Assembly: GCF_039537265.1 (NCBI RefSeq)
Contig: NZ_BAABAE010000002.1
Span: 1-64,000, forward strand
Length of the DNA stretch: 64,000 nt
DNA from: Terrimesophilobacter bigeumensis
GTDB lineage: Bacteria; Actinomycetota; Actinomycetes; Actinomycetales; Microbacteriaceae
Direction of reading: 5' to 3'
Below, one piece after another: positions 15,709 to 24,373 of the stretch. The notes below the pieces were generated by a model. It worked only from the letters and a program-made list of their open reading frames with translations, made no database searches and had not been told where the DNA came from. The stretch's first letter is position 1. Every line of letters starts with the position of its first letter. The position numbers and the translations under genes are program-made.

Positions 15709-18700
15709 GTGACAACGACAAGAAACCGGCACCGAGGATTCGGCATCGGGGCGGTGGTGACGGCCGCTGTCCTTCTCGGCCTGGGCCTCGTGCCGCCGGC
15801 GCCGACAGCACCGGCGACGGCGGACTCCGTCAACCTTTTGAGCAACCCCGGGTTCGAGGAGTCTGCCACGGCCATCTCGCACTGGACGAGATTTCCTTCG
15901 GATCCATTGCCGCCGGATTCGAACACATCCGTCTCGGTGAGCACCGCGCACGTGCACAGCGCCCAGAACAGCGTGTTTATCGTCGACGGTAACGGTAGCG
16001 CCGCCGTCGGCCTGTTCAGCGACTTCGTGAACGTGACCGCAGATGTGAACTACACCGTCGGCGCCAGCATCAGGGTGGTCACCGGAAGCACCATTGTCTA
16101 TCTGAAGTTCTATAGCTCGTTGGGCGTGGAGCTCGGCCAGGTCGCCAAGACGGTGACCGGGCCGGCCAATCTGTGGACGCAGGTCCGGCTGGACGGAACG
16201 CCGCCGTCGAATGCGACCAAGGCACGTGTCCTGCTCTATTCGTCATCGGCGAATCTGGGCACCGCGTATGCGGACGATGTCACGCTGACCGCGCACCCCA
16301 ATCAGCTCAAGGAGAAAAACCCCGGCTTCGAGATGCTGAACTCGGACGGGGTCATCCTGAACTGGCTGAAGTACCCGACGGCCACGACGGTCGGCATCAC
16401 CTCGACCACGGCGCAGCACCACACCGGCAGCAAGAGTGTGAAGTTCACCGACAGCGACGACAGCGCTCAAGTCGGCCTGTACACCGCGGCGTTGATGCTC
16501 CCCGCGAATTCCGTGGGGACGAGTTACAGCGCCAGTGCCTATGTGATGAGAGGCACGGACAAGCCTGTTCTCGCTCTGAAGTTCTACAACAGTGGCGATG
16601 CCCAGGTCGGCAACTCGATGCAAGCCGCGGTAGGCGATCCCGGCCAATGGGAGCAGCTCAGGGTGGAGAGCGTGGTTCCGGCGACCGCGACCTACGCACG
16701 TGTCCTGATCACGTCCGGTACGGACTCGACCGGCGGTACGGAATCGTATATCGATGACGTCACCTTTGCCGACGCGGACCCCGTCGTCTCGGCCTACGGC
16801 GGAGGGGTCGATCTCGGGGAGGCGGTGAAGATCAGAAAGACCCTCGGCGGGGCGTTCGGCAACGGACAGGTGTACTTCGCCCTCGACGGAGCGATCGGAG
16901 AGTTCTATGCGCTCGACGCGGCGACCGGGGCGGTCGACTTCCAGCAGGCGGTCCCGGGGCTCACCGAGACGCACGCGGTCACGGTGGGGTCGGACGGGAA
17001 CGCCTACTTCGGCAACACGTCGTCGGGCAGCCTCTGGAAATACGATCCGGCCGCCAAGAAGGTGACGGCCTTGGGCGAAGTGACCTCCGATGACTTCATC
17101 TGGGACCTCGACGCAAGCTCGGACGGAATGCTCTACGGGGGCACCTCCTCGACCGAGAATGGCAAGCTCTTCAGCTACAACACCGCTGGCGGCGCCGTCG
17201 CCGACTTCGGTACGGTCTTCGCCGGCGAGCACTACGTTCGTGGCGTGGGCGTCGACGATGACTACGTCTATGCGGGGACCGGGGGGAACCGGCACCTGAT
17301 CCGCTATCTTCGGAGCGATCCGACACAATATACCGAGATCCCGCTTCCCGGGGATGGTACCGGACACTTCATCCACAACATTTGGTCGTACGACAACATG
17401 TTGTACGTCCGGGATGCGACGAAGCTCATCGTCCTGGACGCGACGACATTCCAGGTGAAGCTGGAGACGCAGGTCACCAGTCCGGACTCCTTCGACGGCA
17501 TGATCTCGCCTCCCTCGCCGGCCAATGCGAACCTGCTCTATTTCCGGAATCCGAGCAGCAATAGCCTGTGGACCTACAACGTCAGCGGTCACTCGATCCA
17601 GGAGGTCTTGCCGAAGGTGACCCTGACCTCGAGCACGACTGTTGCCATGGGCTGGGTGACGGCGGGCGGGCACCAGGTGCTGGGGATTCTCTCCGAGGAC
17701 GCCAGCTACAGGACCTATGATCCTCAGTCCGGGCAACTGACCCCGCCGCTCACCGTTCCCGCCCTGGACACGGTGGCGGTGAATCTGAACAGCATGGCCG
17801 CTTCCCCCGGCTGCGACACCACCGCATCCCAGCCGACGTGCGAACTCTACCTGGGCGGCTACATCAGCGGCATGAGCATCTTCGACGAAGGGGCCGGGCA
17901 GTATGCGGTGCAGGAGGGCTCTCCGGGTCAGATCGTGCAGACAGGCTTCCTGAAGGACAGGGCATACATCGGGACCTACCCCGACGCCAGGATCTATAGT
18001 TACGATCCGAGCCAGGGCTATTCCATCACCAACCCCTCGCTCTCCCTCACGAGCCCCCCGGGAAACGAGGACAGGCCCATCGCCTTCGCCACCGGTACCG
18101 ACAAGATCTTCGTCGGATCGGTGCCGGACTACAACACGGTGGGTGGGAGCCTTCTGACCTATACGGAAGGGTCCGGATGGGCGGCGGAGCCCGATTTCGT
18201 GCCGGATCAGACCATCGTCTCCCTGGCCAACCGGGGCGACACGCTCTTCGGTGGGACATCGATCTACGGTGGTCTGGGCAAAGACCCCACGACCACCACC
18301 GCCCAGCTGTTCGAGTTGAACACGGCGACCGGCAACAGGGTCGTCCCCGATTGGGTCCCCGAGATCCCCGGCATGGCGACCCCGGAACTGCTCGGCGGTC
18401 TCTCCTTCGGCCCCGACGGACGGCTTTGGGGCGCAGCATATGGCCAGTTGACGGAGGGTGGAACCGGTTTCGCGATCTATGCCATGAACCCCGACACCAC
18501 GGCGAAGGAGATCGTCAAGAGCACGCTGATCTACTACGGCTCGGCACGAGGCAATACGTGGCGCGAGTTCTACCTCGACTGGGGGCCCGACGGGATGCTC
18601 TACACCAACATCGCACGCTACGTCACCGTGATCGATCCTGCCACCCTGGGGTATCGCAAGCTCTCGACCGGGACCACCCACGTACTGGCGCTCGGGAAGA

Positions 18701-18774
18701 CCGGAACCATCTACTACGGAACCACCGGGACCTACGGAGCCCACCTCTTCAAGTTCCCCCGCCTGGGTGACTAG
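15709..18774 (+). CDS. Large secreted beta-propeller protein with two CBM-like modules (paralogue of 4393-8115)
   Basis: 1021 aa from GTG at 15709 (GAGGGGG 8 nt upstream). Signal peptide with likely cut near ATA/D39. CBM4/9-like modules at about 41-195 (NPGFEESAT...AYADDV) and 200-355 (NPGFEMLNS...SYIDDV). The propeller region (360-1021) shares blade motifs with its paralogue: GNGQVYFALDG, WDLDASSDGMLYGGTSS, SFDGMISPPSPANANLLYFRN, PELLGGLSFGPDGRLWGAAYGQLTEGGTGFAIYAM, SARGNTWREFYL. It lacks the C-terminal Ig-like domains and stops right after the last blade (FKFPRLGD). Probably an extracellular polymer-binding or cleaving protein, co-regulated with its paralogue; no catalytic residues could be assigned. 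Confidence 0.85.
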   Translation: MTTTRNRHRGFGIGAVVTAAVLLGLGLVPPAPTAPATADSVNLLSNPGFEESATAISHWTRFPSDPLPPDSNTSVSVSTAHVHSAQNSVFIVDGNGSAAVGLFSDFVNVTADVNYTVGASIRVVTGSTIVYLKFYSSLGVELGQVAKTVTGPANLWTQVRLDGTPPSNATKARVLLYSSSANLGTAYADDVTLTAHPNQLKEKNPGFEMLNSDGVILNWLKYPTATTVGITSTTAQHHTGSKSVKFTDSDDSAQVGLYTAALMLPANSVGTSYSASAYVMRGTDKPVLALKFYNSGDAQVGNSMQAAVGDPGQWEQLRVESVVPATATYARVLITSGTDSTGGTESYIDDVTFADADPVVSAYGGGVDLGEAVKIRKTLGGAFGNGQVYFALDGAIGEFYALDAATGAVDFQQAVPGLTETHAVTVGSDGNAYFGNTSSGSLWKYDPAAKKVTALGEVTSDDFIWDLDASSDGMLYGGTSSTENGKLFSYNTAGGAVADFGTVFAGEHYVRGVGVDDDYVYAGTGGNRHLIRYLRSDPTQYTEIPLPGDGTGHFIHNIWSYDNMLYVRDATKLIVLDATTFQVKLETQVTSPDSFDGMISPPSPANANLLYFRNPSSNSLWTYNVSGHSIQEVLPKVTLTSSTTVAMGWVTAGGHQVLGILSEDASYRTYDPQSGQLTPPLTVPALDTVAVNLNSMAASPGCDTTASQPTCELYLGGYISGMSIFDEGAGQYAVQEGSPGQIVQTGFLKDRAYIGTYPDARIYSYDPSQGYSITNPSLSLTSPPGNEDRPIAFATGTDKIFVGSVPDYNTVGGSLLTYTEGSGWAAEPDFVPDQTIVSLANRGDTLFGGTSIYGGLGKDPTTTTAQLFELNTATGNRVVPDWVPEIPGMATPELLGGLSFGPDGRLWGAAYGQLTEGGTGFAIYAMNPDTTAKEIVKSTLIYYGSARGNTWREFYLDWGPDGMLYTNIARYVTVIDPATLGYRKLSTGTTHVLALGKTGTIYYGTTGTYGAHLFKFPRLGD

Positions 18775-18918
18775 GGTCCCCGGCGAGGTCGTCAGAGAGG
18801 ATACCGCAAGCTCGTCGACGGCACCGCACAAATCCCTGTCATGGCCTTGGGCGATGACGGGAGCATCTACTACGGCAGCGGATCGCATCTGATCAACCTC
18901 CCCCGTGTCGGTAGCTAG
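18775..18918 (+). pseudogene. Tail fragment of a third propeller-protein copy
   Basis: Directly after the TAG at 18772-18774, and in the same frame, codons from 18799 read GYRKLVDGTAQIPVMALGDD followed by SIYYGSGSHLINLPRVGS and TAG at 18916-18918. This duplicates the C-terminal blade of both propeller proteins. A 32-nt stretch (18862-18893) is identical to the complement of 5018-5049 in the 1240-aa gene. It looks like the leftover 3' end of a deleted or recombined paralogue. Read-through extension of the upstream protein is a less likely alternative. The remainder to 19004 shows nothing supportable. Confidence 0.7.
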
Positions 18919-19004
18919 GGTCTTCCGGGATGTCAGGCTAACGACGGGTGGCAGGCGCTATCGACACCATGGTTCGTGATCTCCATGTCGTAGTGTCGTG
19001 ATCC

Positions 19005-20030
19005 ATGAGCAGTATTGCCCCTCTGCGCCACCGCATCGTCGCACCCCGCAGCCTCCCGGTCCCGTCATCGATCGACGACCTCACCTGGCGACCGGCGACC
19101 GCGAGCGACGTTGACATCATCCTCGATTGCGCTCGAGCCATCGACGCCGTCGATCATCCGCACTTCGTGACGACGCGGGAGGAGATCGAGGAGGACCTCG
19201 GCCACTCCTACGTGTCCCTGGAGCGCGACTCGCTTCTTGCGGTGCACGGCGACGGTCAGGTTGTCGCCTACGGGATGGTCGTGCTCGGCCCCGGTCAGGA
19301 GACGCTGGTCCGCTCGATCTTCTTGGGCGGCGTCCGGCCCTCGGAGCGAGACAAGGGCATCGGACGGCAGCTTCTGGCCTGGCAGGAGGCCCGCGCGCTG
19401 CAGCAGTTCGCCGAATCGGACAAGGCGTTGCCGGGGTGGATGATCGTGTGGACCGACGAAAGGGCGACCGCCACCGTGCGTCTCGCCGAGCGCTCGGGAT
19501 TCCAGATCGCTCGCTACTTCCTCGAACTGCGCCGGGACCTTTCCGAGCCGATCTCTCCGCGGCCGCTCGAGGGGTATCGGATCGTGCCGTTCGACGCGGC
19601 GAGATCCGAGGCAGCTCGGCTGGCGCGCAATGACGCATTCCGGGACCATTGGGGCAGCCAGCCGACGACGGAGGAGAACTGGAACGAGATGGTGGGTCGT
19701 TCGGTGTTCCGTTCCGACCTCTCTTTCCTCGCGATCGCCCCCGATGGCGACGTCGCCGGGTTCGTGCTCAGCGAGGTCAACGAGGAGGACTTCGTACCGC
19801 AGGGTTTCAGTTCCGCCTATATCGATCTCGTGGGAGTGCGACGCGCCCACCGCCGAGGGGGGATTGCACCGGCCCTGCTCACCCGCACGCTCGAAGCGAT
19901 CGCCGCCGCCGATCTTGAGAAGGCCGTGCTCGATGTCGATGCCGAGAATCCGACCGGTGCGCTCGACCTCTACACCGGGGTGGGTTTCGTCGAGGCGAAC
20001 CGCAGTCTCCAGCTCAACAAGGTGTTCTAG
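19005..20030 (+). CDS. GNAT-family N-acetyltransferase with two tandem GNAT domains
   Basis: 341 aa. The N-terminal domain (about 25-165) contains FLGGVRPSERDKGIGRQLLAW, an acetyl-CoA pyrophosphate loop of R/Q-x-x-G type. The C-terminal domain (about 185-341) contains IDLVGVRRAHRRGGIAPALL and a well-formed loop RRGGIA followed by VDAENPTGALDLYTGVGF. The double-GNAT layout resembles mycothiol synthase MshD and related actinobacterial acetyltransferases, but specificity cannot be read from sequence. Monocistronic; convergent with the acyltransferase gene, 8 bp apart. Confidence 0.8.
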   Translation: MSSIAPLRHRIVAPRSLPVPSSIDDLTWRPATASDVDIILDCARAIDAVDHPHFVTTREEIEEDLGHSYVSLERDSLLAVHGDGQVVAYGMVVLGPGQETLVRSIFLGGVRPSERDKGIGRQLLAWQEARALQQFAESDKALPGWMIVWTDERATATVRLAERSGFQIARYFLELRRDLSEPISPRPLEGYRIVPFDAARSEAARLARNDAFRDHWGSQPTTEENWNEMVGRSVFRSDLSFLAIAPDGDVAGFVLSEVNEEDFVPQGFSSAYIDLVGVRRAHRRGGIAPALLTRTLEAIAAADLEKAVLDVDAENPTGALDLYTGVGFVEANRSLQLNKVF

Positions 20031-20038
20031 CCCGGTCG

Positions 20039-22063
20039 TCAGAGCGGATGCGGCGCGAGCCCGTACTCGTTGGCCGAGAGCACGGGAGGCAGCTCGGCAA
20101 GCCGCTGCAGCGCATCGCGCACGGTTCCCGCGTAGATCTTGCCTCCGGCGTCCCCCGGGTGGATGCGGTCCCGCGCGAGGAGCCTCAGGTTGCCGGCGAT
20201 CGCATCCCGCCAGTTCGCGAGCTCGACGTTGCGGTATTGCTGGGCGAAGACGGCGAGCGTCGCGTTGACGCCCGGGGTCCAGCCGCGCGGCGCCTGCACG
20301 CTCACCAGGATGAGCTGGTGCCGCGGACCGATGATGTCGCGAACCTGTTCGAGCGCCGCGGCGTCGATCGGGCCGTTGGTGCCGAGCCCGAGGAGGAGTG
20401 TCGGCCGAAGGGCTCCGCTGTCCTTGAGCGCCTGCACGATGTGGGGCGCCGCCGAGAGTTGGCGCGAGACGGTGGCGTCGATCGCGATACCGGGGAAGGC
20501 GAGCTGGAGCTGGGGTGCCGAGGCGAGCATGACGGAGTCGCCGATGGCATAGATCTGGTCGCCGCCAGGCAAATCGGTCGGCGCCGGTGCGCTCGGCGCG
20601 TTGCCGCTGGTCGTCGTCGGTGCCGGTGGCGGCGCGATCGCGGCGGCGCCGGCCTCGATGATCGCCTGGGCATCCGTCTCCCCGGGGTCGGAGACGATCG
20701 CCGACACGGATGCCGTGCCCGCGACGGCGACGAGGCACACCGCGACGAGACCGGCCGCCAGCCGCGGGAACGACTCCCACCATCCGCCGAACCAGGACCG
20801 GAATGTCGCCCGGAATCCGCTCCTCCTGATCGGCTGCTCCACGAACCGGTAGGAGAGCGCAGCGGCGACGACAGTGATGGCGAAGGCGATGCCGCCGATC
20901 GCCCAGGCGCCGGGGTCCCAGACGCCGGTGCCTTCCGGGGCGAGGTTCGGCAGTGACGCCGCGACGATCACGAAGACCGGCCAGTGCCAGAGGTAGAGGC
21001 CGTACGAGCGCTCGCCGATCCAGCGCAGCGGCTGCGCATCGAGACCACGGCCGAGGAGTGAACCAGGCAAGACGGCCCCTGCGATCGCGATGGCGGTGAG
21101 CAGGGAGACGAGGGCCAGACCGCCGCGGTAGGCGAAAGGCTCGTCGGCGGGCATGATCACGGTCAGCACGAGCAGTGCGCCGATCGCGGCGAGGCCGACG
21201 GCCGGGATCGCGGCGCGGAGCCATCGCGACCAGCCCAGTGGTGTGGACAATGGCCCCGTCGACCATCGTTGGCTCGCGAGAGCGAGCACTGCACCGATCG
21301 CGAGGCCGAAACTGTGGGTGTCCGTCCCGTAGTAGACGCGCGTCGCATCGCCGCCCGGCAGATGAAGGAGTGCCATGGCGACCGCGGAGCCGATCGCGAC
21401 CACAGCCACGATCCCGACCCGGATGCTGCGCTTCGGCACGAAGAGGAGGGCCAGGAGCGCGAGCGGCCAGATCAGATAGAACTGCTCCTCGACCGCGAGA
21501 GACCAGAGGTTGCGGAACAGTTCGGGGTTGGACTCGGTGAAGTAGCTGTGCTCGCCGGCGATCGACAGCCAGTTGCTGCTGAAGGTCGCAGCGCCGAGCA
21601 CCTGGCGGCCGAGGCCGACGAGTACGTTGCCGCCGACGAGGAGCGCGGCCGAGCAGCAGGCGAGCAGCAGAATCCCGAGCGCGGGCAGGAGCCGCCGTGC
21701 CCTGCGCCGCCAGAAATCGAAGAGGCGGATCCGTCCGGTCTTCTCGCGTTCGCGCAGCAGGAGCGCCGTGATGAGGAAGCCGCTGATGACGAAGAACAGG
21801 TCGACCCCGAGGTAGCCGCCCGCCAGGGCGCCCGGCGTGAGGTGGAAGGCGACGACCGTGAGCACCGCGATCGCGCGCAGGCCGTCGAGGCCGGCGAACC
21901 TGGCGGGCCCAGCGAGCCCGGAAGACCCAGGGCGTGCGGAAGACTCAGGGCGCGCGGCCGACGCGCTCTTCCCGCTCGTCGACTTCCTGGGTTGCGAGGC
22001 CTTGGGCGGGTTGGGCGGGGGCAACCTCTTCGGCGGGGTCGGGGGCGTTGACTTCCTGGACAT
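20039..22063 (-). CDS. OafA/YrhL-type membrane acyltransferase with C-terminal SGNH domain
   Basis: 674 aa. An N-terminal low-complexity Pro/Ser/Lys/Ala tail (about 1-55) precedes the acyltransferase-3 domain, starting FAGLDGLRAIAVLTVVAFH (catalytic-type His) and GYLGVDLFFVISGFLI, with roughly ten or eleven membrane spans. A linker (about 430-480) leads to an SGNH hydrolase-like domain: IYAIGDSVMLAS (nucleophile block), LLGLGTNG, and DRIHPGDAGG (Asp/His block). Such proteins O-acetylate cell-surface polysaccharides or peptidoglycan. It shares an intergenic region with truA, which starts 83 bp away in the other direction. Confidence 0.88.
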   Translation of the reverse strand: MSRKSTPPTPPKRLPPPNPPKASQPRKSTSGKSASAARPESSARPGSSGLAGPARFAGLDGLRAIAVLTVVAFHLTPGALAGGYLGVDLFFVISGFLITALLLREREKTGRIRLFDFWRRRARRLLPALGILLLACCSAALLVGGNVLVGLGRQVLGAATFSSNWLSIAGEHSYFTESNPELFRNLWSLAVEEQFYLIWPLALLALLFVPKRSIRVGIVAVVAIGSAVAMALLHLPGGDATRVYYGTDTHSFGLAIGAVLALASQRWSTGPLSTPLGWSRWLRAAIPAVGLAAIGALLVLTVIMPADEPFAYRGGLALVSLLTAIAIAGAVLPGSLLGRGLDAQPLRWIGERSYGLYLWHWPVFVIVAASLPNLAPEGTGVWDPGAWAIGGIAFAITVVAAALSYRFVEQPIRRSGFRATFRSWFGGWWESFPRLAAGLVAVCLVAVAGTASVSAIVSDPGETDAQAIIEAGAAAIAPPPAPTTTSGNAPSAPAPTDLPGGDQIYAIGDSVMLASAPQLQLAFPGIAIDATVSRQLSAAPHIVQALKDSGALRPTLLLGLGTNGPIDAAALEQVRDIIGPRHQLILVSVQAPRGWTPGVNATLAVFAQQYRNVELANWRDAIAGNLRLLARDRIHPGDAGGKIYAGTVRDALQRLAELPPVLSANEYGLAPHPL

Positions 22064-22134
22064 CCCGACAAGCGTCCCCCCAACCGATCGCTCCGGTCAA
22101 CTCGCCGCCCCCATCTCTCGGAACCCTTGCGGAA

Positions 22135-22147
22135 TAGACTCGGCCTG
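22135..22147 (+). promoter_or_regulatory. Extended -10 just before a probable leaderless truA start
   Basis: TAGACT (22135-22140) is followed by 6 nt and the GTG at 22147, with no Shine-Dalgarno sequence, the layout of a leaderless actinobacterial mRNA. No convincing -35 was seen. Confidence 0.4.
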
Positions 22148-23121
22148 TGGCAGCGCCAGAAGACGAAAGGGTGGACGAGGTGGTGGACGGCACTGCGTCG
22201 ATCGTGCCGGAGGCCACGCGCATCCGGCTCGACATCGCCTACGACGGCACCGATTTCCGCGGCTGGACACGGCAGCCGGGCCTGCGCACGGTGCAGGGCG
22301 AGCTCGAGACCGCGCTCGCGACCGTGTTCTCGAGGGACGGTGCGGCACCGGCCCTCACCGTCGCCGGTCGAACGGATGCCGGTGTGCACGCCCTCGGACA
22401 GGTGGCCCACCTCGACCTCACACCCGCCCAGTTCTCCGGCTTCTCCCGTGCCCGCAACGGCGGGTCCGTCGCGAGGCTCGCGCACAGACTCAACGGCATC
22501 GCCGGCCTCGACACGGATGTCGTGGTGACGTCATCCAGCCTCGCCCCAACCGGATTCGACGCTCGGTTCTCCGCAGTGTGGCGCCGGTACGAGTACCGGG
22601 TGGCGGATGCGCGCGCCCCGCGAAACCCGCTCGTCCGGCGCGGCACCCTGTGGTACCCCCGCGCGCTCGACGCGTCGCTCATGGAAGACGCCGCGGCCTC
22701 TCTGCTCGGGCTCCACGACTGGACCTCGTTCTGCAAGGCGAGGGACGGCTCGACGAGCATCCGCACGCTCCAGGAGTTCGGCTGGTCCCGGCAGGACGAC
22801 GGCATCCTCGTCGCGCGCGTCAGGGCGGATGCCTTCTGCCACAGCATGGTGCGCGCCCTCGTCGGCGCGACGATCGCCGTCGGGGAGGGGAGGCTCACCC
22901 TGGAGCGGCTCGTCGGCATCCGGGACGCGCTGGAGCGCACGAGCGAGTTCAAGGTCGTGCCCTCGAAGGGGTTGACCCTTCTCGAGGTCGGGTATCCGGA
23001 CGATGGGGAGCTCGCGGCGCGGGCCGAGCAGACCCGCGCGAGGCGGGGGCCCCTTGAGGCGGCGGACCGACCGCGACCCTTCGAGCGTGCACATCCAAAC
23101 CAACAAAACTACGATGAGTAA
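22147..23121 (+). CDS. truA: tRNA pseudouridine synthase A
   Basis: 324 aa. RIRLDIAYDGTDFRGWTRQPGLRTVQGELE opens the fold, AGRTDAGVHALGQVAH holds the catalytic Asp of the TruA signature, and DWTSFCKARDGSTSIRTL and FCHSMVRALVG are conserved C-terminal blocks. It makes pseudouridine 38-40 in tRNA anticodon stems. In actinobacteria truA usually sits near rplQ and rplM. Here both sides are accessory DNA. The last 25-30 codons (EQTRARRGPLEAADRPRP...) extend past the conserved domain. Confidence 0.95.
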   Translation: MAAPEDERVDEVVDGTASIVPEATRIRLDIAYDGTDFRGWTRQPGLRTVQGELETALATVFSRDGAAPALTVAGRTDAGVHALGQVAHLDLTPAQFSGFSRARNGGSVARLAHRLNGIAGLDTDVVVTSSSLAPTGFDARFSAVWRRYEYRVADARAPRNPLVRRGTLWYPRALDASLMEDAAASLLGLHDWTSFCKARDGSTSIRTLQEFGWSRQDDGILVARVRADAFCHSMVRALVGATIAVGEGRLTLERLVGIRDALERTSEFKVVPSKGLTLLEVGYPDDGELAARAEQTRARRGPLEAADRPRPFERAHPNQQNYDE

Positions 23122-23125
23122 TAAA

Positions 23126-23205
23126 CTGGGGCCTCCACGTTCAACTGTCGGATAGGCCAACCCTCCACGGCTGGCAACCCACGTTTACTTGAACCGAGGC
23201 CCCAG
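23126..23205. repeat. Inverted repeat between convergent truA and alcohol dehydrogenase genes
   Basis: CTGGGGCCTC (23126-23135) is repeated inverted as GAGGCCCCAG (23196-23205), separated by 60 bp. Outside it ACGATGAGTA (truA 3' end) and TACTCATATCGT (dehydrogenase 3' end) extend an imperfect symmetry. It may be a large bidirectional stem-loop or the inverted ends of a small insertion. Confidence 0.4.
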
Positions 23206-23217
23206 CCTCAAGAGCTG

Positions 23218-24345
23218 CTACTCATATCGTCTAGCGCTGAACAGTCGACGCACGACCTGTCCGCTGTGCAAGGCATCGAGGCTCTCGTTGAGGTCATCGA
23301 GGGGGCGGGTGTCGGTGTGCAGCAGCTCGATGGGCAGGCGGCCTGCACGCCAGTCCTCCAGGAATCGGGGAATATCCCGAGCCGGCACGGCATCGCCCAT
23401 GTAGGAGCCCAGTAGGCGTTTGCCTTCCCCCGCGAACTGCAGCGCCCGCACGGTAAGGGTCTGCTCCGGATGCGGAAGCCCCACTGTGACGACGGCACCA
23501 CCACGGTCGATCACGGCCAGTGCCGCCTCGATCACCCGCGCCGAGCCCACAGCCTCCACGGCGATATCCACACCGGTGAGTTTGAGTTCGCGCAGCAGCG
23601 CGTCAAGGCCATCGGGCGCGATGACGTGGGTTGCGCCCGCTTTCAGAGCCAACTCGCGCTTGGCCTCTATCGGGTCGATCGCGAAAATCGGTCCGGCTCC
23701 CACCAGGGCGGCGCCCATCACCGCTGCCAGGCCGACGGCACCCAGCCCGAACACCGCGACGGATTGTCCTGCCGTCACCTGGGCGGTGTTGGTGATGGCA
23801 CCGACCCCGGTCAACACAGCGCAGCCGAACATCGCGGCGACCTCATCCGGGATGTCCGAGGAAATTGGCACGACTGACTCACGTGCAACCACGGCACGGT
23901 CCGCGAACGCGGACACGCCGAGGTGGTGGTTGATCCGCTCGCCATCAGAGCCGCGCAGCAGTGCCTCACCGTGCAGCAAGTCTCCAGTGCCATTCGCGGC
24001 CGCAGCCTGCGGGCAGAGTGCCGGCCGGCCGGAGAGGCAGGTGGCACAGCGGCCGCAGCTGGGCACATACACGAGCACCACGTGGTCGCCGATCACCAGG
24101 TCGTCCACGCCGTCGCCCACCTCGGTCACCCAGCCGACCGCCTCGTGGCCCAGGGCCATCGGCAGCGGTCGGATGCGCGATCCGTTGACTACCGAGAGAT
24201 CTGAGTGACACAGGCTCGAGTAGGCGATGCGCACGGCGATCTCACCCCGGCGCGGCATGACATCCGCCACCTCTTCGAGCTGCAGCGGGCGGCTCTCGGC
24301 ATACGGCTGCGGCAGGTTCGCTTCACGGAGTACGGAGATTTTCAT
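23218..24345 (-). CDS. Zinc-dependent medium-chain alcohol dehydrogenase
   Basis: About 375 aa MDR protein. SLCHSDLSVVNG carries the first catalytic zinc Cys, GHEAVGWVTEVG the zinc His/Glu segment, CGRCATCLSGRPALC the four-Cys structural zinc loop, and VFGLGAVGLAAVMG the nucleotide-binding motif. It oxidises primary or secondary alcohols (or hydroxy-CoA/hydroxy-acid side products) with NAD(P). ATG at 24345 begins MKISVLREAN. Last gene of the eight-gene minus-strand operon; likely handles an alcohol formed by ring opening, or the entry alcohol of the pathway. Confidence 0.9.
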   Translation of the reverse strand: MKISVLREANLPQPYAESRPLQLEEVADVMPRRGEIAVRIAYSSLCHSDLSVVNGSRIRPLPMALGHEAVGWVTEVGDGVDDLVIGDHVVLVYVPSCGRCATCLSGRPALCPQAAAANGTGDLLHGEALLRGSDGERINHHLGVSAFADRAVVARESVVPISSDIPDEVAAMFGCAVLTGVGAITNTAQVTAGQSVAVFGLGAVGLAAVMGAALVGAGPIFAIDPIEAKRELALKAGATHVIAPDGLDALLRELKLTGVDIAVEAVGSARVIEAALAVIDRGGAVVTVGLPHPEQTLTVRALQFAGEGKRLLGSYMGDAVPARDIPRFLEDWRAGRLPIELLHTDTRPLDDLNESLDALHSGQVVRRLFSARRYE

Positions 24346-24373
24346 GGCTGTCCTCGGTTCGAATCGATGATGA

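Noticed and set aside
16243..18888. 881-aa open frame antisense to the 1021-aa propeller gene
   Set aside because: Arg/Gly/Asp-rich frame created by high-GC codon bias opposite a gene with a signal peptide, domains, promoter and operator; no recognisable motifs.
18772..18918. Stop-codon read-through giving a longer propeller protein
   Set aside because: The extension duplicates a blade already present, which is better explained by a recombination remnant.
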